DNA of 64,000 nucleotides from Actinomycetes bacterium (GCA_023404955.1 JAEXZY010000165.1:8150-72149), one strand, 5' to 3'; shown: positions 8,236 through 20,516, numbered from the stretch's first letter. Made by a program: numbers and translations. Notes: a model not told the origin generated them from the sequence alone.

Positions 8236-10590
8236 TCAGTGGGTGACCATGGGTGTCACTGCGTCCAGAACCAGGCGCAGCACCGCCACCGCTCCCTCCT
8301 TGTCGAGTGGGTCGTTGCCGTTGCCGCATTTCGGCGACTGCACGCACGATGGACAACCCGCGGGGCATTCGCACGCCTCGATCGCCGACGCCGTCGCGGA
8401 CCACCACCGCGTGATCGCGCCGAAGCCGCGCGCGGCGAAGCCCGCGCCGCCGGGATAGCCGTCGTAGACGAAGATCGTCGGCAGACCGTCGACCGGGCCG
8501 ACCGCGGTGGACACGCCGCCGATGTCGCCGCGGTCGCAGCTGGCGATCAGCGGCAGCAGCCCGATCGCGGCATGCTCCGCGGCGTGCAGTGACCCGGGGG
8601 TGCGCAGCGGATCGATGCCGTTCTCCGACAACGCTTCCGGGGTGATCGTGCACATCACCGCCATGGTCTCCAGTGTGCGCGTGGGCATGTCGAGTTCGCA
8701 GAAGTCGATGACCTCGCCGTCGAGGCGGCGCCGCAGATAGCCGGTCACGGTGTTGCTCACGCACACCGGCACCAGCCCGATGGTCACCGCACCGTGCGTC
8801 GAGCGTTCGCCGGGCCCGGTGACCGTGATGTCGGTCAATTCCCTTGCGAAGGTGGTGTATCCGGGGTCTTCGGCGTGCACGAACGCGATACCGTCCTCGA
8901 AGTCCAGGGAATCCACCAGATAGCTCTCCCCCTGGTGCAGGTAGACCGCGCCGGGGTGCACCGAGGCGGCGGCCCGGCCGGCACTGGCGCTCCCCAGCAT
9001 CCGGCCGGTGTCTGCCTCGAGGATCGCGATCTGCCCGCCGATCGATCCGCGGATGTCCACGGCGGGATGAGGATCGAGACCCGGCGCGGGGAAGTATCCG
9101 CTGGGGCGGCGGCGCAGCAGCCCGTCGTCGACCAGGGTGCCCGCCACGGCCTCGGCGTCCCACGTCCGGACTTCGGCGTCGGTCAGCGGCAGTTCGGTGG
9201 CCGCGCAGAGCAATTGGGGGCCGAGCACGTAGGGGTTGGCGGGGTCGATCACGACGCGTTCGATCGGCTTGTCCAGCAGCGCAGCCGGATGGTGCACCAG
9301 GTACGTGTCGAGCGGATCGTCGCGGGCGATGAGCACCACCAGAGCGCCCTGGCCGCGCCGGCCGGCCCGCCCGGCCTGCTGCCAAAACGACGCGACGGTG
9401 CCCGGAAAGCCCGCCAGCACAACGGCGTCGAGCCCGGCGATGTCCACGCCGAGCTCGAGCGCGTTCGTCGTCGCCATCCCTCGCAACTGCCCGTCGGCGA
9501 GTGCGCGTTCCAGTGTGCGGCGATCCTCGGCCAGATACCCCGCCCGGTACGAAGCCACCTGCGAGGCGAGCTCGGGTGCGGTCTCGGCCAGCCGCGTCCT
9601 GGCGCCCAGGGCCGTCAACTCCGCGCCGCGGCGGGACCGCACGAACGTCAAAGTCCGTGCCCCCTCGGTGATCAGGTCCGCCATCACACGCGACGCCTCC
9701 GCTCCCGCCGAGCGGCGCACCGGGGCACCGTTCTCCCCGACAAGATCGGCGAGCAACGCCGGCTCCCAGAGCGCCACCGTGCGGGCGCCCTGCGGGGAAC
9801 CGTCCTCGGTGACCTCGACCACCGTCTGGCCGATCAGCTCGGCCGCGGTGACCGCGGGTTCGGCGGTCGTGGCACTGGCGAAGATCACGGTGGGCATCTG
9901 ACCGCCGGGGGAGTAGCGCGCACACAACCGGAGGAGCCGGCGCAGTACCATGGCGACGTTGGAGCCGAAAATGCCGCGGTAGTAGTGACATTCGTCGACG
10001 ACGATGAATTTCAGGTGGCGCAGGAAAACCGCCCAGCGGGCGTGGTTGCGCAGCATCGACAGATGGATCATGTCCGGGTTGGAGAAGATCCACCGGGAGC
10101 GCTCCCGCGCGAATCGCCGGACATCGGCGGAGGTGTCGCCGTCATAGGACGTCGGGGCGACGTCATCGAGCCCCGCCGCCGCGGTCAGAGATGCGACCGC
10201 GCGCAACTGGTCGTGCCCGAGCGCCTTGGTGGGCGACAGGTACAGCACGCGGGCCCGCGGATCGTCCGTCAGCGCCGTCAATATCGGGAGCTGGTAGGCC
10301 AGGGACTTGCCGGACGCGGTACCCGTGCTCAGCACGACGTGCCGTCCGGCGCGGGCGTGTTCGGCGGCGGCGAGCTGATGCGACCACGGGGCGGTGATGC
10401 CGTGATCAACGAACGCTCGCACCACATCTGAGGGCGCCCACGACGGCCACCCCCGGGTGTGCGGGCGGCGCGGCGGCAGATCGGCGACATGACGCAGCGG
10501 ATGTTCTCCCGGCCCGGTGCCGTCGACCGCGCACGCGAGCAGCGCTCGGCCGAATCCCAGCGCCGGATCGGGCGCCTCGGAGGTCTCCAC
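8236..10590 (-). CDS. DEAD/DEAH-box helicase with C-terminal DUF1998 zinc-type domain (MrfA/Rv3649-like)
   Basis: Superfamily 2 helicase of 784 residues, homologous to Rv3649 and related to Bacillus MrfA (YprA), which acts in mitomycin-type DNA damage repair. Walker A-like STGTASGKSLAYQLP and motif II DECH (VVDECHYYRG) lie in the N-terminal half. Helicase-C motifs are present (TFVRSRRGAE, TNALELGVDIAG, QQAGRAGRRGQGA). The C-terminus has the four-cysteine cluster CECPAGCPSCVQSPKCGN of DUF1998. I chose the GTG at 10590, behind AGGGAAGA; the frame is open 78 codons further but with no similarity. It diverges from cspA. Confidence 0.9.
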   Translation of the reverse strand: METSEAPDPALGFGRALLACAVDGTGPGEHPLRHVADLPPRRPHTRGWPSWAPSDVVRAFVDHGITAPWSHQLAAAEHARAGRHVVLSTGTASGKSLAYQLPILTALTDDPRARVLYLSPTKALGHDQLRAVASLTAAAGLDDVAPTSYDGDTSADVRRFARERSRWIFSNPDMIHLSMLRNHARWAVFLRHLKFIVVDECHYYRGIFGSNVAMVLRRLLRLCARYSPGGQMPTVIFASATTAEPAVTAAELIGQTVVEVTEDGSPQGARTVALWEPALLADLVGENGAPVRRSAGAEASRVMADLITEGARTLTFVRSRRGAELTALGARTRLAETAPELASQVASYRAGYLAEDRRTLERALADGQLRGMATTNALELGVDIAGLDAVVLAGFPGTVASFWQQAGRAGRRGQGALVVLIARDDPLDTYLVHHPAALLDKPIERVVIDPANPYVLGPQLLCAATELPLTDAEVRTWDAEAVAGTLVDDGLLRRRPSGYFPAPGLDPHPAVDIRGSIGGQIAILEADTGRMLGSASAGRAAASVHPGAVYLHQGESYLVDSLDFEDGIAFVHAEDPGYTTFARELTDITVTGPGERSTHGAVTIGLVPVCVSNTVTGYLRRRLDGEVIDFCELDMPTRTLETMAVMCTITPEALSENGIDPLRTPGSLHAAEHAAIGLLPLIASCDRGDIGGVSTAVGPVDGLPTIFVYDGYPGGAGFAARGFGAITRWWSATASAIEACECPAGCPSCVQSPKCGNGNDPLDKEGAVAVLRLVLDAVTPMVTH

Positions 10591-10872
10591 TCTTCCCTCA
10601 CGTCGTGTCGTATGTGAATTGTTGACTACATGATGATCCTGAACAGCTTGTCGGACTGTCGCAGCAGCGCTGAACGTGGTTGACTTACCGCGGTCGCAGC
10701 TTCTGTGTTCGTGTATACGCACTCGCAGGAACAACGTTGTGATCGCGGTTCCTGCGAGGGTTGTAGGTCGGTCCAGTTCCGAGCACTCCACGAAGGTATG
10801 GCGGTCGGAACGGGCCCGGTGCACCGGAAGTCGGTGAACCGCCCCGGTAAGAAGAGAAGGAAATTACGAAAG
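10591..10872 (+). promoter_or_regulatory. cspA leader / divergent promoter region with strong hairpin
   Basis: This 282-base gap separates the helicase start from cspA. It contains a perfect 11-bp inverted repeat, CTCGCAGGAAC at 10722-10732 with GTTCCTGCGAG at 10748-10758, and a 15-base loop. Upstream a TTGACT (10680-10685) resembles a -35 element, and TATACG at 10714 could be a -10 for either strand, though their spacing is too long to be one promoter. Cold-shock genes commonly carry long structured leaders. The AAGAGAAGGAAA just before the cspA ATG is the ribosome-binding site. Confidence 0.5.
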
Positions 10873-11076
10873 ATGCCACAGGGAACTGTGAAGTGGTTCA
10901 ACGCGGAGAAGGGCTTCGGCTTCATCGCCCCCGAGGACGGCTCCGCTGACGTCTTTGTCCACTACACGGAGATCCAGGGTTCCGGCTTCCGCACCCTGGA
11001 AGAGAACCAGAAGGTCGAGTTCGAGGTCGGCCAGAGCCCCAAGGGCCCGCAGGCCACCGGCGTTCGCGCCGTCTGA
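10873..11076 (+). CDS. cspA: Cold-shock protein CspA
   Basis: Single cold-shock domain of 67 residues, the full protein (Rv3648c homologue). The RNA/ssDNA-binding motifs RNP1 (KGFGFIAP) and RNP2 (VFVHYTEI) are intact, and the N-terminus MPQGTVKWFNAEKG is characteristic. It binds single-stranded nucleic acids and acts as an RNA chaperone. ATG 10873 was chosen over the longer open frame because similarity starts there and a purine-rich ribosome-binding site precedes it. It is transcribed alone, from a long leader to a strong hairpin terminator. Confidence 0.97.
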   Translation: MPQGTVKWFNAEKGFGFIAPEDGSADVFVHYTEIQGSGFRTLEENQKVEFEVGQSPKGPQATGVRAV

Positions 11077-11093
11077 GTCACCTTAAGACCTGG

Positions 11094-11138
11094 CACCCCC
11101 GCGTCACCGCTCGCCGGCGGCGCGGGGGTGTTTCGTTT
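11094..11138 (+). terminator. Rho-independent-like terminator of cspA
   Basis: CACCCCCGCG at 11094-11103 pairs with CGCGGGGGTG at 11121-11130, with further pairing possible in the GC-rich interior. TTTCGTTT follows. It begins 18 bases after the cspA stop and before the next gene on the same strand, so cspA is probably monocistronic. Confidence 0.8.
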
Positions 11139-11215
11139 GAGGTGACGAAATCCGCGGCGCCGCGTTCGCGTCGGCATCCGCGGTGAACCTGGCCGGCTGG
11201 CCTACTGTCATCTGT

Positions 11216-11809
11216 GTGAGCCAGCTGTCTTTCTTCTCGGCTGAGTCGGTGCCGCCGGCCGTCGCCGACCTGACGGGGATGCTGGCTGGGCCTGGTCAGG
11301 CGCTGCTGGTCACCGGTATCCAGGGGCAGGCCGCGCGCCTGTCGGTGGTGGTGGACCGGCCGTGGCGCGCCGAGGCGCTGGCCGCGATGATCGCCGACGC
11401 GGGACTCGCGCCGGAGATCGCCCGTACCGACGAGAACACGCCACTGGTGCGTACGGCGGTCGATGCCCGACTGACCCCGATCGCGCTGGAGTGGACGCGT
11501 GGCGCGGTCAAGACGGTGCCCTCGCAGTGGCTGCCGGGGCCGCGAGAGCTGCGCGCGTGGACGTTGGCCGCGGGCAGTCCGGAAGCCGACGACCGATACC
11601 TGCTCGGACTGGACCCGCACGCGCCGGACACCCATTCCGTGCTGGCGTCGGCGATGATGCGGGTCGGAATTGCGCCGACGTTGATCGGGACCCGGGGTTC
11701 GCGGCCGGCCCTGCGGATCAGCGGCCGACGACGGCTGTCGCGCCTGGTAGAGAACGTGGGGGAACCTCCGGAGGACGCCGAAGCGTTGGCGTCATGGCCG
11801 CGCACGTAG
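11216..11809 (+). CDS. Conserved mycobacterial protein, Rv3647c-like
   Basis: Hypothetical protein of 197 residues conserved next to topA in mycobacteria. GTG 11216 (VSQLSFFSAESVPPAVADL) is preferred over GTG 11183. No catalytic motif or membrane segment is visible. The sequence is Ala/Leu/Arg-rich with a small acidic-aromatic region (DDRYLLGLDPHAPDTHS) and a basic C-terminal stretch (RISGRRRLSRLVENVG) that could bind nucleic acid. The 154 bases to topA contain no ORF and probably hold the topA promoter. Function unknown. Confidence 0.78.
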   Translation: MSQLSFFSAESVPPAVADLTGMLAGPGQALLVTGIQGQAARLSVVVDRPWRAEALAAMIADAGLAPEIARTDENTPLVRTAVDARLTPIALEWTRGAVKTVPSQWLPGPRELRAWTLAAGSPEADDRYLLGLDPHAPDTHSVLASAMMRVGIAPTLIGTRGSRPALRISGRRRLSRLVENVGEPPEDAEALASWPRT

Positions 11810-11963
11810 CGGCTCGCTGACAGTATTGAGTGGGGAAGACGGTTTGCGTCGGCAGGCGCGGAGTGCGAAATTGTTCGTTGCCGGGGCGGGGAGCGCAACG
11901 ATGTGCCAGCCTGCCGACGGTATGGAGAAGAAGTAGTAGGAGTGAAGACAGTGAACGGGATAG

Positions 11964-14777
<2,814 letters not shown>

Positions 14778-14786
14778 CGAGAGTTC

Positions 14787-16391
14787 TCAGCGACGGGACT
14801 TGGACACGTCGCCGCTGACCTCGACCTCGGGCGGGCTGACCAGCCCCACCGGCCGGGCCAGCTGCGTCGGGGCGGTTCGGCCACGCAGGTTCACCGTCTC
14901 CCCGACATCCCAGCACAGGGCTTCGGAGTCCAGCGCTTCACTGACCGCCAGCGCCGAGGCCAGCACGTGCCCCTTCTCCAGTTTCGCCAGCTCCGTGAGC
15001 CGCGCCGCCTCGTTGACGGGGTCGCCGATCACGGTGTACTCGAACCGCGCCTGGGCGCCGATGTGGCCGGCGATCGCCCGCCCCGCTGACACGCCGATGC
15101 CGAACTCTGTTTCGCCGAGCACCTCGATCAGCTCATCGTGCAGCTCTCGGGAGGCGGCCAGGGCTGCCCCCGATGCGTCGGGGTGTTCGATCGGCGCGCC
15201 GAAGATGGCCAGCGCGGCGTCACCCTGGAACTTGTTGACGAACCCGCCGTGCCGGTTGACGGTGTCGACGACGACGCGGAAGAAGTCGTTGAGCAGGCTC
15301 ACCACGTCGGCAGCGGGCATGGTCGCCGCCAGGTTCGTCGATCCGACCAGGTCGACGAACAGCACCGCGACATCGCGTTCCTGGCCGCCCAGCTCAGTGC
15401 CGCGCTCGAGTGCCCGGCGGGCCACGTCCTCGCCGACGTAGCGGCCGAACAGGTCCCGCAGCCGCTGCCGTTCAGCGAGGTCGCGCACCATGTCGTTGAA
15501 CCCGGCCTGCAGCAGGCCGAGCTCGCTGGCGTCGTAGATCTGCATGTGGGCGTTGTAGTTGCCTCGCTGCACCTCTCCCAGCGCCCAGCGCAGCTGCCGC
15601 AGCGGGTCGGCGATCGACATCGCCACCAGCACCGTGCTGGACAGCCCGATCACCAGGGCGACGATCGCCAGCAGCAAGATCGTCGTGATCACCCGGTCGG
15701 CGGGCGCGGTGAGGATCTCGAACTTGCTAGCCACCAGCGCGAGCAGGATCGCGACCAGCGGCACTCCGGTGGACAGCACCCACGTCAGCACCTGCCGCAG
15801 GATGACGCCGGGTGCGCGGAACTTCTCCGGCACGCCGCCGCGCAGCGCGGCCACCGCGACCGGCCGCAGCACGCGCTCGGACTGCAGGTAGCCGATGATC
15901 GCGGTGGCGGTGGCGCCAAGGCCGGTCGCGACGGCGACGACGGGGGCGGACTTGCTGGCCACCGGCCAGCTGGCCACGATGAACACCACTGATCCGAGCA
16001 GCCAGTTCGTCGCGCTGATCACCGAGCGGTAGAAGGGCATCCGCAGCGCCCGCATCCGGGCGACCTCGGTGTCGGCCGGGTCGCGGTCGCCGAGCAGCAT
16101 GTCGCGGCGCTGCCAGCGCATCACCGGGATCAGCATGCGCAACGTCAGGTACGACGCGACGGTGAACGACACGAACAGGTAGCCCAGGAAGATCGACAGG
16201 TTGTAGGTGGGCAGGTCCTGCAGCTGGATACGGTCCTCGGGGGGTAGCCCGAACCGCAGGAAGCCGAGCACGAGCAGCGCGCCGATGATGTCGGCCTGCA
16301 GCATGCCGAGCGTGAACACCGGCCAGGGGGTGCGCGCGACCCAGCGGACGAATGCACTGATTCGCCCCACCTCGATCGCTTCGGCAGCCAC
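14787..16391 (-). CDS. Membrane adenylate cyclase with HAMP domain (Rv3645-like)
   Basis: Class III nucleotide cyclase of 534 residues making cAMP at the membrane. The N-terminal half carries about six transmembrane helices (to about residue 250), then a HAMP linker (about 255-310) leading into the cyclase domain (about 340-505). Catalytic residues are visible: metal aspartates in FVDLVGST and FQGDAALAIF, the adenine-selecting Lys in VNKFQGD, and the transition-state Asn/Arg in NEAARL. The ATG at 16391 lies 82 bases from the divergent holB start. Rv3645 has been connected with fatty-acid-dependent cAMP and drug tolerance; that role here is inferred. Confidence 0.94.
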   Translation of the reverse strand: MAAEAIEVGRISAFVRWVARTPWPVFTLGMLQADIIGALLVLGFLRFGLPPEDRIQLQDLPTYNLSIFLGYLFVSFTVASYLTLRMLIPVMRWQRRDMLLGDRDPADTEVARMRALRMPFYRSVISATNWLLGSVVFIVASWPVASKSAPVVAVATGLGATATAIIGYLQSERVLRPVAVAALRGGVPEKFRAPGVILRQVLTWVLSTGVPLVAILLALVASKFEILTAPADRVITTILLLAIVALVIGLSSTVLVAMSIADPLRQLRWALGEVQRGNYNAHMQIYDASELGLLQAGFNDMVRDLAERQRLRDLFGRYVGEDVARRALERGTELGGQERDVAVLFVDLVGSTNLAATMPAADVVSLLNDFFRVVVDTVNRHGGFVNKFQGDAALAIFGAPIEHPDASGAALAASRELHDELIEVLGETEFGIGVSAGRAIAGHIGAQARFEYTVIGDPVNEAARLTELAKLEKGHVLASALAVSEALDSEALCWDVGETVNLRGRTAPTQLARPVGLVSPPEVEVSGDVSKSRR

Positions 16392-16473
16392 CAGATCACC
16401 GTATCGGGCGAAGCTGACGCGTACGGGGCCTCTGAGACGGACGTGTCGGTTCGCAGCACTACTGTTATCGGCG

Positions 16474-17685
16474 ATGGCGGGTGTTTTTTCGCGTCTGGTG
16501 GGCCAAGACGCTGTGGAGGCGGAGCTGACCGCCGCGGCCCGGGCGGCGCGCGGTGATTCCGCTCACAGCGGAGCTGCCGAGGTGGGCACGATGACCCATG
16601 CGTGGCTGATCACGGGTCCGCCGGGGTCGGGGCGGTCGGTGGCGGCGCTGTGTTTCGCGGCCGCGCTGCAGTGCACCGCCGACGGCGTCCCCGGCTGCGG
16701 AGAGTGCCGCGCCTGCAGCACCACGATGGCGGGCACGCACGCCGATGTCCGCAGGATCATTCCCGAGGGCCTGTCGATCGGGGTGGACGCGATGCGCACG
16801 ATCGTGCAGATCGCATCGCGGCGGCCGGGCACCGGGCGGTGGCAGATCGTCGTCATCGAGGACGCCGACCGGCTGACCGAGGGCGCGGCGAACGCGCTGC
16901 TCAAGGTGGTGGAGGAGCCTCCGCCGTCAACGGTGTTCCTGCTGTGCGCGCCGTCGGTGGATCCTGAGGACATCGCGATCACGCTGCGCTCGCGGTGCCG
17001 GCACATCGCGCTGGTGACACCGGGGGTCGACGCGATCGCGAGGGTGCTGGTGGACCGCGACGGGCTGCCGGAGGCCGATGCGGCGTGGGCAGCGTCGGTG
17101 AGCGGGGGGCACGTCGGTCGGGCTCGCCGGCTGGCCACCGATGAGCAGGCCCGGGAGCGCCGCAAGCGGGCGTTGGGCCTGGCGCGCGAGGCGGCGACCC
17201 CGTCGCGCGCGTATGCCGCGGCCGAGGAGCTGGTGCTGACCGCGGAGGCGGAGGCGAAGGCGCTGACCGGGGACCGCAACGAGGCCGAGGTTGAGGAGCT
17301 GCGCACCGCCCTGGGCGCAGGCGGCACCGGCAAGGGCACCGCAGGCACGATGCGCGGAGCGGCAGGTGCGCTGAAGGATCTGGAGAAGCGGCAGAAGTCC
17401 CGTCAGACCCGCGCCTCGCGCGATGCGCTGGACCGGGCGCTGATCGATCTCGCGACCTACTTCCGGGACGCGCTGCTGGTCGCCTCGGGTGCTGGGGGCA
17501 TCGCGCCCAACCACCCGGACATGGCAGACAAGGTGGCCGCGATGGCTGCGCACGCGTCGCCGGCCGCGCTGCTGCGCTGCATCGAGGCGGTGCTCGAGTG
17601 CCGTGAGGCGCTGGCGATCAACGTCAAACCCAAGTTCGCCGTCGACGCGATGGTCGGCACCGTGGGGCAGGCGCTGCGCAGCTGA
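16474..17685 (+). CDS. holB: DNA polymerase III delta-prime subunit
   Basis: Clamp-loader subunit of 403 residues, homologous to Rv3644c. ATG 16474 (MAGVFSRLVGQDAVEAEL) starts the AAA+ domain. The P-loop position reads TGPPGSGRSVAA, with Arg for the usual Lys, typical of non-hydrolysing delta-prime. Zinc-finger cysteines lie in CGECRACS. The sensor region is VVIEDADRLTEGAANALLKVVEEPP and the SRC motif is in LRSRCRHIAL. The C-terminal collar domain is longer than in E. coli, with a charged helical insert (KDLEKRQKSRQTRASRD). A tRNA gene follows 51 bases on. Confidence 0.93.
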   Translation: MAGVFSRLVGQDAVEAELTAAARAARGDSAHSGAAEVGTMTHAWLITGPPGSGRSVAALCFAAALQCTADGVPGCGECRACSTTMAGTHADVRRIIPEGLSIGVDAMRTIVQIASRRPGTGRWQIVVIEDADRLTEGAANALLKVVEEPPPSTVFLLCAPSVDPEDIAITLRSRCRHIALVTPGVDAIARVLVDRDGLPEADAAWAASVSGGHVGRARRLATDEQARERRKRALGLAREAATPSRAYAAAEELVLTAEAEAKALTGDRNEAEVEELRTALGAGGTGKGTAGTMRGAAGALKDLEKRQKSRQTRASRDALDRALIDLATYFRDALLVASGAGGIAPNHPDMADKVAAMAAHASPAALLRCIEAVLECREALAINVKPKFAVDAMVGTVGQALRS

Positions 17686-17736
17686 CCGGATTGGGTGCAC
17701 GCCACGCCCTGTCGTAGACTCGTCCCGCCCGACCAG

Positions 17737-17812
17737 GCCGCCTTAGCTCAGTCGGTAGAGCGATTCACTCGTAATGAATAGGTCGGGGGTTCGATTCCCC
17801 CAGGCGGCTCCA
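17737..17812 (+). tRNA. thrT: tRNA-Thr (CGT)
   Basis: Cloverleaf read by eye: acceptor GCCGCCT (17737-17743) pairs with AGGCGGC (17802-17808), anticodon stem ATTCA/TGAAT, anticodon CGT at 17770-17772, T arm GGGGG-TTCGATT-CCCCC, discriminator T, and an encoded CCA end (17810-17812). It sits just after holB, as in M. tuberculosis. Confidence 0.98.
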
Positions 17813-17869
17813 CTCTTGCTCGTCGTCTCCCGACGCCCCTGACTCCCACCGATCGACTAGGAGACAGTC

Positions 17870-18676
17870 ATGACGACGTCGGTCAACGTTGCCGTCGCGC
17901 AGTTCGCGCCCGGTGAGGACAAGGACGCCAACCTCGAGACCATCGGGGCTCACGTCAGCGAGGCCACGAAGCAGGGCGCTCAGCTGGTGGTGTTTCCCGA
18001 GTACGCGATGTTCACCGCGTCGAAGATGGACGAGCGCTTCCTCCGCTCGGCGGAGTCGCTGGACGGTCCGTTCGTGTCGGCGCTGCAGGAGCTGGCGCGG
18101 CGGGAAGCGGTGACGATCGTCGCGGGCATCAACGAGACCACCGACAGCGGTGAGCAGATCCACAACACACTGCTCGCGATCGACGACGGCGGCAAGGTCG
18201 CGGCCACGTACCGCAAGCTCCATCTCTACGACGCATTCGGCTACACCGAATCGGAAATCGTGCGAGCCGGAGTGATCGGCACCCCGGAGACCTTCATCGT
18301 CGGCCCCCTGACGTTCGGCATGCAGACCTGCTACGACCTGCGCTTCCCCGAGTCGACGCGGCGGCTTGTCGACGCCGGTGCCGACGTCGTGCTGATCCCG
18401 GCGGAATGGGTGCCCGGCCCGCTGAAGGAGAACCACTGGACCACGCTGGTGCGTGCCCGGGCGATCGAGAACACCGTCTTCGTCGCCGCCGCCGACCAGT
18501 GCGGCCGGTTCGGCGCGGGCAACAGCATGATCGTCGACCCGATGGGTGTCGTGCTGGCGTCACTCGGCGAGGACGCCGGGGTGGTGTCGGCTGCGCTGAG
18601 TCCGGCACGCATCGAGCAGGTCCGCCAGAAGAATCCGGCGCTGACGCTGCGCCGGTTCACCGTCGTCGAACGCTGA
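17870..18676 (+). CDS. Carbon-nitrogen hydrolase (nitrilase superfamily amidase)
   Basis: Protein of 268 residues that hydrolyses a C-N bond in a small amide; exact substrate unknown. The Glu-Lys-Cys triad is intact: Glu44 in VVFPEYAMF, Lys in YRKLHLYDAF and Cys in QTCYDLRFPE. The second glutamate region around AEWVPGPLKE is also present. Length and motifs resemble omega-amidase/Nit2-type and aliphatic amidase-like actinobacterial enzymes. ATG 17870 follows AGGAGACAGTC, a clear ribosome-binding site. It is cytoplasmic and stands alone between the tRNA and a convergent membrane gene. Confidence 0.88.
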   Translation: MTTSVNVAVAQFAPGEDKDANLETIGAHVSEATKQGAQLVVFPEYAMFTASKMDERFLRSAESLDGPFVSALQELARREAVTIVAGINETTDSGEQIHNTLLAIDDGGKVAATYRKLHLYDAFGYTESEIVRAGVIGTPETFIVGPLTFGMQTCYDLRFPESTRRLVDAGADVVLIPAEWVPGPLKENHWTTLVRARAIENTVFVAAADQCGRFGAGNSMIVDPMGVVLASLGEDAGVVSAALSPARIEQVRQKNPALTLRRFTVVER

Positions 18677-18707
18677 GGGGTCGAACGCTGAGGGGTCGAG
18701 TGCTGAG
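18666..18707. repeat. 15-bp tandem repeat at the amidase stop codon
   Basis: The unit TCGAACGCTGAGGGG occurs at 18666-18680 and 18681-18695, with a degenerate third copy to 18707. The first copy contains the amidase stop (TGA 18674-18676). The array runs into GCTGAGCCTCAGC, a short palindrome between two convergent genes that might also help terminate transcription. Confidence 0.85.
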
Positions 18708-18709
18708 CC

Positions 18710-20458
18710 TCAGCGCGGGGCGAGGAACCCAACGGGTCCCGACGCCACGCACACCGACAGCGCCGCGGTGTTGGCGCGCACCCTGATCGCGTCGCCCGCC
18801 CCGGGCAGCCGGACGAACACCCGGTTCAGGCCGGGCCGCACCGGCACCTTCACCTCGTCTCCTTCGCTGAGCGCCACCAGCAGCGAACCGTCTGAGTTGG
18901 CAAGGTAATTGAGCTCGACCGTCCAGTCCGCGGGCAGCAGCGGTCCGTCGAGCGGCATGCGGACGGGGAAGTCGGGCTGCACCAGGTAGCCGCACCGGGG
19001 GTCGGGGCCGGGCCGGATGCTGCGCACCCACGTCACGACCGCGTCGACGAGTCGGCCCGACGAGTCGAGCATCCGCAAATCGGTTGTCGCCGAGCTGAAT
19101 TCAGGCCGGTCGCGCAACAGGGCGAACATGTGCGAGATGAGGTTCTCCGGCCACGCGACCCGTTGCAGCACCAGCGGATCGACCTCCTGGTCCAGCATCG
19201 GTGCGCTCGAGGCCGCCTCTGCGGCGGCCAGCCCGGCGCGGGCGGTGAGCAGGTAGGTCCTGGTCGGGTTGTCGCGCCAGCTGGTCAGGAACGTCGACGT
19301 CGAGTACAGGCTGCTGGCCAGGAAAAGTGCTGCGCCGCAGGCGAACACGGGGCGCCACCACGCGAACGGCGCCCGGCGTTCGGGTGCGAGCATGCCGATC
19401 GCGGCCAGCAGTGCCAGCACCACCACCAGGTCGGGCAGATAGCGCAGCGTCTGCGCGAGTTCCAGTGCGGTGAAGCGCGAGGACCGCATCAGATAGATCG
19501 GCACCTGACACGCCACCGCGTAGCCCAACGCCACGGCCCATACCGCGCCCAGGCGGTGCCGTCGCGACAGCGTCACCGCCACCACGGCAGTCAGCGCCAC
19601 CCACCCGAGGACCATCACGGCCACCGGCGGAGTGGCCCACGGCGAGGCCGGCGCCCATCGCTGCCACTCCCAGGGACCGCCCACCAGACCGGGCACGATG
19701 CCGTGGGTCACCGAGCGCCACAGCAGGTCCCACGTCATCGCCAGGTCGAAGCTCCACCGCTGCTGGTCGACCACCGCGACGTACACACCGATCCACGCCG
19801 CGGTCAGCGCCAGGCAGGCGAGCCACAGCGGTCGGCCGCGACGCCACACCTGCGCCACACTCGCCGACGCGGTCACGTGCCCGTACACCGCGGCGATCGC
19901 GAACGCCGCGAACGGGATGATCGCCGCCTTCTCGAAGAACAGCAGCCCGGCGAAGAACGCCGCCGTTCCGGTGATCGCGTAGCGGACGGCCCCCGTGCGC
20001 ACCAGCTGGATCGCATCGGCGCACACCCATGCCAGCGCGGCCAGCATCGGCAGCGAGTTCAGCCCGGCCGCCCACCACGCGAAGCTCGGCACTGCCAGCG
20101 GCGTGAACAGCGCGAACGCCAACGGGGCCAACAACGCCGGCCGCCAATCCAGGATCGCGTGCAGTGCACGCAACAGCGCCAGAGCCGCGATCAGCGCCAG
20201 CACCAGGAGGCTGATCGCCGGGCCGATCCAGTTCAGCGGTGCAATCCGCGTGATCAGACCGGCCACCAGGAATGCGCCGGGCATGACGTGGCCGTCGTGG
20301 TCGTCGAACAGGTAGCCGGGCGAGAGCAGCGGCTGGGTGCCGGCGCGGCCGACGAGTATCAGATCGTCCCAGTAGAAGTAGCCGCCGAACGCCAGCACCG
20401 CCCGAACGGCCAGGTGCACGGCGATCAGGGCGACGGCGGCGCGGGCGACCCATTTCAT
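18710..20458 (-). CDS. Polytopic membrane protein, Rv3635-like (possible GT-C fold)
   Basis: Integral membrane protein of 582 residues homologous to Rv3635. About ten hydrophobic helices occupy residues 5-400 and a soluble C-terminal domain of about 170 residues follows. The first loop has FYWDDLILVGRAG, an aspartate pair after the first helix as seen in GT-C glycosyltransferases, and loop 2 has DDHDGHVMPG. The likely role is a lipid-linked sugar transferase or other envelope enzyme; acceptor and donor are not predictable. It starts at ATG 20458 and diverges from galE across 58 bases, in the same envelope gene block. Confidence 0.82.
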   Translation of the reverse strand: MKWVARAAVALIAVHLAVRAVLAFGGYFYWDDLILVGRAGTQPLLSPGYLFDDHDGHVMPGAFLVAGLITRIAPLNWIGPAISLLVLALIAALALLRALHAILDWRPALLAPLAFALFTPLAVPSFAWWAAGLNSLPMLAALAWVCADAIQLVRTGAVRYAITGTAAFFAGLLFFEKAAIIPFAAFAIAAVYGHVTASASVAQVWRRGRPLWLACLALTAAWIGVYVAVVDQQRWSFDLAMTWDLLWRSVTHGIVPGLVGGPWEWQRWAPASPWATPPVAVMVLGWVALTAVVAVTLSRRHRLGAVWAVALGYAVACQVPIYLMRSSRFTALELAQTLRYLPDLVVVLALLAAIGMLAPERRAPFAWWRPVFACGAALFLASSLYSTSTFLTSWRDNPTRTYLLTARAGLAAAEAASSAPMLDQEVDPLVLQRVAWPENLISHMFALLRDRPEFSSATTDLRMLDSSGRLVDAVVTWVRSIRPGPDPRCGYLVQPDFPVRMPLDGPLLPADWTVELNYLANSDGSLLVALSEGDEVKVPVRPGLNRVFVRLPGAGDAIRVRANTAALSVCVASGPVGFLAPR

Positions 20459-20516
20459 GTCGCCTGCGACTGTACGGATGCGCAGAATTCATGGCCGTCG
20501 CCGGTATGGTGACCCG

